Made by a program: the position numbers and the translations under genes. The notes under the pieces are model-generated. The model made no database searches. It saw only the letters and a list, made by a program, of their open reading frames with translations, and was not told the origin of the DNA. 64,000 nucleotides of DNA from Cyrtodaria siliqua (taxonomy: Eukaryota; Mollusca; Bivalvia; Adapedonta; Hiatellidae): assembly GCA_037043455.1 (NCBI GenBank), contig JAWPHD010011524.1, forward strand, positions 19,156 to 83,155, in the 5' to 3' direction. Below are positions 57,501-64,000 of the stretch, piece by piece. Positions within the stretch are counted from its first letter, which is position 1. Each line of letters starts with the position of its first letter.

Positions 57501-60456
57501 ATTGAATTCCTTGAACAATCTTGCATTTAAATAGTAAATATTCAATAATGTTTAGTGTGTAAGGTTTGTGAACGTAATTTGTGTGTGTTTAATAAGCTAA
57601 AAGTTACGGACATTGTCCCTTGAAGATAGGAGAAATAAGTTATACCATTTTTGCACTTACCCATGGAGATGCAGGTTCTCTTATGCCTGTAAATGTACTA
57701 TATCTTGGCAATGCCAATTCTGGGAGTAGAAAACTGTTGTAGAACACCGTCAGTTTCGGAACCATAACGTTTTCCCATAAATGTGAATCTCTGTAGATGC
57801 GCTCAATGTGTAATTCATGTGGATTACTCCTTCGAACAACAAAATCCAACCATTGAAACTGCATTATGTTTAACTGACCTTGAACTTGATAGAAGTAGGT
57901 GTGTGACTTTTTTAGTTTCAATCCTTCCCTTTTTGAATTCTCAAGACAAAATCCTGATATACTACTGGCTGCTTCAGCAAATGATTTGCGATTGGTTTGC
58001 AATAAGTTTTTGATCTCCAGCAACCCTATGTTACCATGATTGTCGGTGACTTTTCCATCAGTAGAGGCGGCCAAATGAGGATACTTATGACAAACAACTA
58101 GTCCAACTGGTTCCACTGAAGCTATGTCTGTTTTTTCATTCTTGTACTCAATTACAGTAAACTCTTCTTGAGCAAGTCCTCGAACAGTATTTATATTTCC
58201 TCGGAAATTGCTGTACAGAAGATCTTTCACAATAGCAGTTGAAACAGTGCATCCTTTTCTACACATTACTTTTCCAAAGTTGGAACTAGTCAGACGAACT
58301 TTCCTTTCATATTTCCATTTTTCTGACTGCGATTGGTCACATGTGGATTCCTCAATTCCTTTTATTTCAATTTCTGTTTTCGTTACAACCTTTTTCACAA
58401 ATCTGTCACACAGATCATTGAGTTTTTCTTTGGATACATCTGGTGTATCATCCAAAACACTAGGGCCGTAATCTCTTTTTCCCTTTTTATTACTGTCACT
58501 AGCAGTCGATGCAAGTTTTCGTTTTCTTCTCTGATCTTTTGCTTTCTGTGTATTTTGAGTTTTCAATGACGTATTCAAATGTTTAACGCGTTTCCTATAC
58601 TCGTTGCAGAAGACACTTCCAGGTCGTGTGCCTGTTGCCTTTTGAAATGCTATAGGTGACCATGCTGGCCCTAGGTTCTTCCGCAATGCACCACCCAAAC
58701 ACCTTGCCTGCCATGAGCCTCTGTTGCATCGGTTAATTACTTTAGCGCCATCAAATTTTGATCTCATGGACATCCAGCTTTCAGCTAAATTTGTTGTGAA
58801 ATTGCCAATGAGCCTACTGCTTTTGTCTGCAAGTCTGTTTAACAAAACTGTGACATCCCTAATTATGTCACTTCTATCCGACTCGTCTACAGAGCTACTA
58901 CATGCCGACCTACTGTTTTCTTCCTCCTTCTCATTACCAAAATTCCAATACTCCGCCTGTCTTTCAAACAATTCATCCAATTCATTACTGTCATCTATTT
59001 CATCAATATCCGGAGAAGAATCTACTTGACCAACTGGCACTTTTTTACAAAAGTCTGAACATTGATCATGTAAACCTAATACATGTCTGATAGAATTTCT
59101 TATGTCCTTTGCCAATTGTTTAGAGTCTTTGGTCTTACTTCGCATTTTTATAGCACAACGCACTGCTGTTGTGAGTTTCACACGGTTAACTTTGGAAAGT
59201 TTGCCCTTTCCTTTATAATGCGGTTTTTCAACAACTAGTTTTTCTAGGCTGCTTCTCAAACACTTGCATGCATGGTTTGCACATTCTAATTTTGTCACTT
59301 TTCTTCCCCAAACTGGAACTAACTCCTGAATTCGTGCGTAGACCGAACTATCACCGTCTCCAATAACTCGCATATACCTAATACCATGCATCGATTCTGC
59401 TTGTTGAAACCCCTTTACTATCATGTCTGCCTCCATGGATTGTGAACTCTGTGACCAGTTTTTATAACAAGTATGCGGCTTTGCCTCCACATTATCAGAA
59501 ATGGCTTTACTGCAAACATAACAGTACTTATTTCTTATTCCTAGATACAGTAATTGTTTAGTTTCTGCTCCAAAAATCACTGCTACACCTCCTGCCGCAT
59601 TATAAGAATGTTTGTGGGTACGCTTACTCCACCCCCCGTCAACAATGACTGTAATGGCTGGCACACCTTCACAATAATCACCTCTCTCAATAGCCAATCG
59701 CTTTTCCTCTGCTCCTGCTTTCATCATTTCCTCCTTTAAAATATCTTCCCACCACGTGCCTATTTGTTCCTCAATTTTGGAAAATGTTCGAGGATCCATT
59801 GCGGGAACGGACATGGTTCCTAAAAACTCATTCATCGATGAAGCCCCACCACCTGTGGCCATTGTTCCCCAAACAGCTCTTATGTTAATGTCATTAAATA
59901 TCTTCTTGCCACTTGTGTCATTCACAGTTTCTGGGCTGGTTCTTAAACAAAATTTCTTTTTGCACCCATGACACTTCACACTAAGAATACTAGCTATTCC
60001 AATCTTGCACGATTCACATTCAATAGAAAGAGGTTTCTTACCTTCAGCCACTAAAGCATGTGCTGCAGAGCACTCGATGCCATGTGTCGTTATTTCCACA
60101 ACATGGTCCTTCAGCATGTCCAGATTTATAATCCTATATCCATCTATATCCACGCTCTCCTTTGATTTAATTACAAACTTTAAACTTGTGCTTCCTAAAC
60201 TAAATACCGCTGTGTCTTTTTTTTTCAACACTGGAATTCTACGAACAATAAATTTTGTACAACTTTTACCACCCACTACACATGCCTTCCTAACCAACTG
60301 ATATGGTTTCGAAAATGTGTTACCTTTATCTATTAGTAATGTCTTCTCTTCTTGTCTGACAAGCACACCTTTCTCATTTATTCTAAACTTCTTACTCTGC
60401 ACACCACCAGCTACATTGAATGGCCTCCTCTTCGTGCCTTTCCGCTTGTTACCCAT
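54243..60456 (-). CDS. Mutator-type transposase - YqaJ nuclease - spindlin-like fusion (4 exons)
   Basis: Model on the minus strand: exon 1 60,456-57,661; exon 2 55,847-55,749; exon 3 55,273-55,190; exon 4 54,500-54,243 (TAA). All three introns are GT-AG, all in phase 0, and the joined frame gives 1,078 residues. Domains: basic N-terminus; C-x2-C pairs (CESC, CHGC, residues 147-166); Mutator-like DDE domain about 190-600 with candidate acids in VDGGW (D273), IGDGDSS (D367/D369) and NLAESW (E559) plus CANH (C392/H395); basic linker 625-665; YqaJ domain about 712-920; Ser/Pro-rich linker 933-993; spindlin-like tudor domain 1008-1075. The protein should move this transposon: DDE strand transfer, a nuclease of the lambda-exonuclease fold, and a chromatin reader. 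The splicing is inferred from sequence only; without it the first exon would end six residues later (VSAKMV). Confidence 0.75.
55190..55273 (-). CDS. Exon 3: PQPSTS-repeat linker (28 codons)
   Basis: Bounded by TTTCACAG| and ACATTG|GTAAAT. It encodes SPQPSTSGTVKKAKLTEAPQ then PSTSSTL, i.e. the motif PQPSTS twice. 84 bp, phase 0 at both ends. Confidence 0.65.
55749..55847 (-). CDS. Exon 2: acidic/Ser-rich linker (33 codons)
   Basis: Bounded by CAATTACAG| and CATAAG|GTTTGTG. It reads YTSVNVAISKKRVQCQPE and SSSESNTDTDEAVHK. The length is a multiple of three and both junctions are phase 0, so it could be skipped without breaking the frame. The KKRVQ and acidic stretch suggest a flexible nuclear linker. 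Confidence 0.65.
55850..57660 (-). other. Intron 1 of the transposon gene, with nested repeats
   Basis: About 1.8 kb between the exon 1 donor and exon 2 acceptor. It holds the 57,101-57,619 MITE and a weak SINE-like stretch at about 55,978-56,050 (CCTAGTGGCTAGGGCATCC), otherwise AT-rich sequence. Short open stretches inside (57,351-57,545; 56,031-56,255) have no domain signature. Confidence 0.55.
57101..57619. mobile_element. 519-bp MITE nested in intron 1
   Basis: GGGACACTGTCCGTAA at 57,101-57,116 is inverted as TTACGGACATTGTCCC at 57,604-57,619, with one mismatch. The related starts AAAGGGACAC at 30,115 and 36,455 suggest a dispersed family. A clear target duplication is not visible. Confidence 0.7.
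57661..60456 (-). CDS. Exon 1: zinc-finger-like, Mutator DDE and YqaJ domains (932 codons)
   Basis: Open without any stop from ATG 60,456. I prefer this ATG because the only upstream in-frame codons are GTG-AAA after a TAA-type stop. The Mutator-like core shows AITVIVDGGWSKRTHKH and GGVAVIFGAETKQLLYLG, then CYVCSKA...C, then MRVIGDGDSS and KLECANHACKCL, then NFTTNLAESWMSMRSKFDGA. The YqaJ part shows KVRLTSSNFGKV, HLAASTDGKV (D800), GLLEIKN (E814, K816) and YFYQVQGQL (Q857), the nuclease motifs in correct order. The exon ends CCATGG|GTAAGTGC, a consensus donor. An AT-rich TATA-like ATATATAAATA is about 60 bp upstream (60,512-60,522). A strong donor (AAAAAG|GTAAGTAC, 60,763) further up may mark a non-coding first exon. 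Confidence 0.9.
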
Positions 60457-61673
60457 TTTCACTTATTTCACACTATAACAACTTCTTGTCTATTTATTAC
60501 AGTTGTCACACAATATTTATATATTCACATATTTTTAAATTACACAATTTGTTATATCCATTTAAACTTATTTACACACACCATTTTCACAGAGAAATCC
60601 ATTACGTTATTTGCTTCCACATGGCTCGTCTTTAGCACGATTTACCCACCATACAGGTGTTCCCCGTGTAATTCAATTTTGTTTTGAATAATGTCCATGC
60701 TTTTTTCATGCATGTCATGTTGTTTACATTTCTCGACGCAATCAAACAAACTGTGTACTTACCTTTTTGGGTTATCATCGGCGTCAAAACACATTGGGAA
60801 AATGCAATGCTAAGTATTAATATCAATATTTACCTGAAACTGCAAATGATCTTCATGTAGATTCTTTAAAATCTGTCAATTACTGCTATTGTGTATAGTT
60901 CCGGTCAAATTCAGAATGACTTTTCACCACTTCCGGAAACAGTTCCGACGGAAAATAGGTCCCATGCCGTTTTGTTTATTTTAGTATTTATTTATTTTTC
61001 TTTCAACAAGTTATTGAAATATTTATCTAATGGATATCACAATACATTTAAAGCATGAAGTAATGCAATATTTTATAACAAATACGATCTTTTTCTGCAG
61101 ACTTCTTTTCGGCGTAAGAATATATATTCCAATTTCCGTTATTCGCCGCTCCAAAACATGAAGATGCCTTCAATGATGACTTACACATGCATTTTAAAAC
61201 TAGCATAACATGCAAAAGGTTTGATAGAAAATGTTCCGATCACAGACTTTATTTAGAGTGAATAATACTTTATAAATTGCATCAGCTTCGTTGCTAAGAT
61301 CTTTTCATATACACCCGAAAAATTATCATGCATTTACTGTGTATTAAATTTTATACAAATTCCATCATTGCGGCACTCTCAACGGTACACATGTCAAACA
61401 CAGTTTATTATAGTTACACTTGCTATTCTTTTTTACACAAAAAAAAGTTTCGTTGCATCTAAAGTAGGTCACTGACAGTTCATTTCACCATTGTTTGTTT
61501 GCCAAATTTTGAAAGTCATTAAGAATGACCGTAGTAAAAATAGTTGTTTACATTTGTGCCAGTCACACTTCACTGCTACTTTAACACGTAGTGCTGTATA
61601 CAAAACAATTTCACCTACCCATTGCTTTTAAGTGGGCTTTTTATTTATTCTTTAAATATACACCTTACAGAGG
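60457..61673 (-). other. 5' non-coding region of the transposon
   Basis: Between the gene's ATG and the right TIR. It contains the candidate TATA-like box and non-coding exon donor described for exon 1; no other reading frame is recognisable. Confidence 0.45.
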
Positions 61674-61728
61674 TTTCAATTTCTCATTACCCCACCCACT
61701 TTTACTCAATCTGTAATGCACATAGGCC
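61674..61728 (-). repeat. Right terminal inverted repeat of the TTAA transposon
   Basis: Inverse of the left end: TCATTACCCCACCCACTT (about 61,684-61,701) and AATGCACATAGGCC (61,715-61,728), then TTAA. Confidence 0.85.
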
Positions 61729-61732
61729 TTAA

Positions 61733-62528
61733 CATATATAATTATATCAGTGTTATGGTTGATGTATTATATATAATCATGAACAAATAAGCACATACAC
61801 ATACATTCAAACACAATAAAAAATGCATAAATAAACAACTGTTATTGTACGAATTTAGTACACCAGAAGTTTGGATGTACAGATTTTGTAATAGCTCATT
61901 AACGTGAAATAAGTCATTTTTATTTATTATTAATAAATTATAAAATTGCACATGTAGCACATTTACTTCATGTTAATTAGCATCGAAGTGTGCGTGGAAA
62001 TGCGAGTAGCCGGCATACTATGGCTATTGTAGTAAACACATGCGTGTATGCAGTACACTTTTACATTTGCAGTAAAAGTCATTTATTTTTTAAACATACA
62101 AATTAAAATGCAACTCATTTAACTAAGTAAAAAAAAATCAATTTATATGCATAAATAACAAAATAATATCAACTTGTACGTATTAATAACACATAAACAA
62201 CTGTTACTGTACGAATTTAGTACGCTAAACGTTTGGGTGTGCAGACTTTGTAACAGTTTATTAACGTGAAATTAGTCATTTTTTTATTAATTATTACTAA
62301 GTTATAAAATTGTACATGTAACAATTTTACTTCATGTTATTAAGTATCAAACTGGGCGTGGAAACGCGAGTAACAGGAATAATACGGTTACTGTAGTAAC
62401 CAGATGCATGTATACAGTACATATAAAGTACAGTGTACCGATGCAGGACACACGTGTACCTATGAAGTACAAAGACTCCCAATAGATCACCATGAGCCTT
62501 CGACTCAGGTAATCTAAAAAAGTAAAAA
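61733..62528. other. No gene; diverged direct duplication
   Basis: A ~200-bp stretch is repeated: ACTGTTATTGTACGAATTTAGTAC...GTTTGGATGTACAGA at 61,840-61,990 and ACTGTTACTGTACGAATTTAGTAC...GTTTGGGTGTGCAGA at 62,199-62,360, continuing to a GCATCGAAGTGTGCGTGG/GTATCAAACTGGGCGTGG end in each. Confidence 0.6.
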
Positions 62529-63100
62529 AATCTGGTAAAGTTTGGTAAAGATAACATGAAAAATAAAGGCCCTATCGTCTTAACGTGGCAAAATATAGCA
62601 TTTTTAACGATTTCAAGGGCCACAACTCCGCTGTTACTGGTCCGATCTGGCTGGTTTTCGAACTTGTCTGAGCTCCCATTGAAATTAACAATCTGGTAAA
62701 GATTGGTAAAGATCTGATGAAAAATGAAGGCCCTACCGTCTTAACGAGGTAAAATATCAACATTTTTTACTAAATCAACTCCTTTGTTACTGGTCCGATC
62801 TGGCTGGTTTTTGAAGTTGTCCGAGCTTTCATTGATATTAACAATCTAGTAAAGTTTGGTAAAGATCGAATGAAGGCCCTATCATCTTAACGAGGCAAAA
62901 TGAAGCATTTTTAACTAAATCAAGGGTCATAACTCCCCTGTTACTGTTCCGATCTGGCTGGTTTTCAAACTTTTCCGAGCTTTCATTGATATTAATAATC
63001 TGGTATAATTTGGTGAAGATCGGATGAAAAATGAAGGCCATATCGTCTTAACGAGGTAAAAGTTAACAGACGGACGGACGACGGACATCTCGCCATCCCA
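62529..63100 (+). repeat. Tandem ~155-bp units (GATCTGGCTGG type) with (ACGG)n end
   Basis: Units begin AATCTGGTAAAG at 62,529, 62,690, 62,843 and 62,997. Each has AAGATC(G)GATGAAAAATGAAGG, CGTCTTAACGAGG, CATAACTCC..TGTTACTGGT and CCGATCTGGCTGGTTTT. The last unit breaks into GACGGACGGACGACGGACAT and CTCGCCATCCCATAAT. Confidence 0.85.
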
Positions 63101-63479
63101 TAATAAATAAACTTTTACAAAAATCGAAAATACTTAAAAATAATTCATGTGTTAGTGGAATAACACAAATTCAAAACGGAGGGCTTTGTAACATGAAAAG
63201 TATTACGAAATGACAATTATTAAAAATATGAAATAAAGATATTAAAATTGTATATAGGTGGTAAAAGAATGTATGTTAAAAACATGTATAAGAACTATTT
63301 ACGAGATATTGCTGTATATGTTATATGTATAATGGCAGTGAACAAAGTAGGCGAAAATCATGACGTATATCAAGGAATTGTTTGTGTATTATTAATTAGC
63401 CTTCTGGTAAGAGAATAATTTATAGATGCAAATTATTATATTAATAGCTGTTGGAAATCAAACAGCCTTCCAAATAAGA

Positions 63480-64000
63480 TTGACTACATAGATCAGATGA
63501 TATGTTCGTGTCCACTGTTAGGTAATGACAATACGTTGACTACATAGATCAGATGATATGTCCGTGTCCACTGTTAGGTAATGACAATACGTTGACTACA
63601 TAGATCAGATGATATGTTCGTGTCCACTGTTAGGTAATGACAATACGTTGACTACATAGATCAGATGATATGTTCGTGTCCACTGTTAGGTAATGACAAT
63701 ACGTTGACTACATAGATCAGATGATATGTTCCGTGTCCACTGTTAGGTAATGACAATACGTTGACTACATAGATCAGATGATATGTCCGTGTCCACTGTT
63801 AGGTAATGACAATACGTTGACTACATAGATCAGATGATATGTTCGTGTCCACTGTTAGGTAATGACAATACGTTGACTACATAGATCAGATGATATGTTC
63901 GTGTCCACTGTTAGGTAATGACAATACGTTGACTACATAGATCAGATGATATGTTCCGTGTCCACTGTTAGGTAATGACAATACGTTGACTACATAGATC
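63480..64000 (+). repeat. 56/57-bp satellite array with 4-unit higher-order period
   Basis: Nine full units start at 63,480, 63,536, 63,592, 63,648, 63,704, 63,761, 63,817, 63,873 and 63,929; a tenth is cut by the window edge. Each begins TTGACTACATAGATCAGATG and ends AGGTAATGACAATACG. Units differ only at one place: ATGTTCG, ATGTCCG or ATGTTCCG. Units 2-5 (TCCG, TTCG, TTCG, TTCCG) and 6-9 show the same series, giving a 225-bp higher-order repeat present twice without visible differences. The array continues beyond the window. Confidence 0.95.

Larger units (their letters stand above)
53173..61728 (-). mobile_element. Complete 8,556-bp TTAA-flanked DNA transposon with one spliced gene
   Basis: TTAA lies directly outside both ends (53,169-53,172 and 61,729-61,732). 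The left end reads GGCCTATGTGCATT, and the right end is its exact inverse (AATGCACATAGGCC, 61,715-61,728). After a diverged ~14-bp stretch a second identical block, AAGTGGGTGGGGTAATGA, follows at both ends. One gene on the minus strand (54,243-60,456) fills most of the element. A TTAA duplication is known for Kolobok and piggyBac-type elements; the encoded domains are not piggyBac-like. At least two smaller MITEs are nested inside (53,850-54,199 and 57,101-57,619), outside coding exons. The intact ends, TSD and uninterrupted main exon indicate a recently active or still competent copy. Confidence 0.88.

Noticed and set aside
57351..57545. 64-codon minus-strand open stretch in intron 1
   Set aside because: It lies inside the nested MITE and shows no domain similarity.
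63480..64000. Regular ~56-bp repeats, superficially CRISPR-like
   Set aside because: The whole unit repeats with no variable spacers, there are no cas genes, and the sequence is eukaryotic; it is a satellite array.

Overview
The window looks like AT-rich genomic DNA from a mollusc, most likely a bivalve. The evidence is the repeat content: tRNA-derived SINEs with the central domains common in molluscs, the roughly 150-bp repeats containing 'GACCATAAG' or 'GATCTGGCTGG' with (ACGG)n ends, CR1/L2-like and other non-LTR fragments, Penelope-like fragments, many inverted-repeat elements and MITEs, and coding segments bounded by GT/AG introns. I see no bacterial operons, rRNA, CRISPR or functional tRNA genes. 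The species is not determinable by eye.

Layout. 0-0.6 kb: the 3' part of a TatD-like metal-dependent hydrolase reading frame that enters from the left edge. 1.8-4.4 kb: SINEs and tandemly repeated dispersed elements. 4.69-7.66 kb: a 2,969-bp DNA transposon with 84-bp terminal inverted repeats, an AATAC target duplication and a decayed transposase. 8.8-11.5 kb: microsatellite and diverged tandem arrays. 12.3-15.8 kb and 32.1-35.7 kb: two copies, same orientation, of a roughly 3.5-kb non-coding element carrying a ~30-bp 'TACTACCATGACCACTG' minisatellite. 17-21 kb: SINE pieces and a Penelope-type reverse-transcriptase fragment. 21.7-26.3 kb: a foldback-like element whose inverted arms carry minisatellites of opposite orientation. 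27.4-30.06 kb: a 5'-truncated CR1/L2-like LINE, mutated but readable from endonuclease to 3' tail. 36.7-38.7 kb: a LINE split by a Penelope-like fragment plus a dispersed repeat, followed by an SLC16 (monocarboxylate transporter) pseudogene fragment. 39-50.3 kb: hairpin elements, an 808-bp inverted-repeat element, minor RT fragments, an NRF-1-type promoter-like region and small duplications. 50.5-51.1 kb: an intact short SGNH-hydrolase-like reading frame.

The most interesting object is an apparently complete 8,556-bp DNA transposon at 53,173-61,728. It has matching terminal inverted repeats and a TTAA duplication on each side. On its minus strand it carries one gene for which I can build a four-exon model with all splice junctions in phase 0. 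The predicted 1,078-residue protein joins a zinc-finger-like segment, a Mutator-type DDE transposase domain, a YqaJ/lambda-exonuclease-like nuclease domain and a C-terminal spindlin-like (Spin/Ssty, tudor-fold) domain. The first three are in one uninterrupted 932-codon exon; the tudor-like domain is in the last exon. This suggests a transposase with its own nuclease and a putative histone-tail reader.

The right edge is a 56/57-bp satellite array (63,480-64,000) with a visible four-unit higher-order period of 225 bp. Outside the TTAA transposon gene, the TatD-like frame and the SGNH frame, everything protein-like is broken or partial, so the window is mainly a layered transposon graveyard with one well-preserved element in it.
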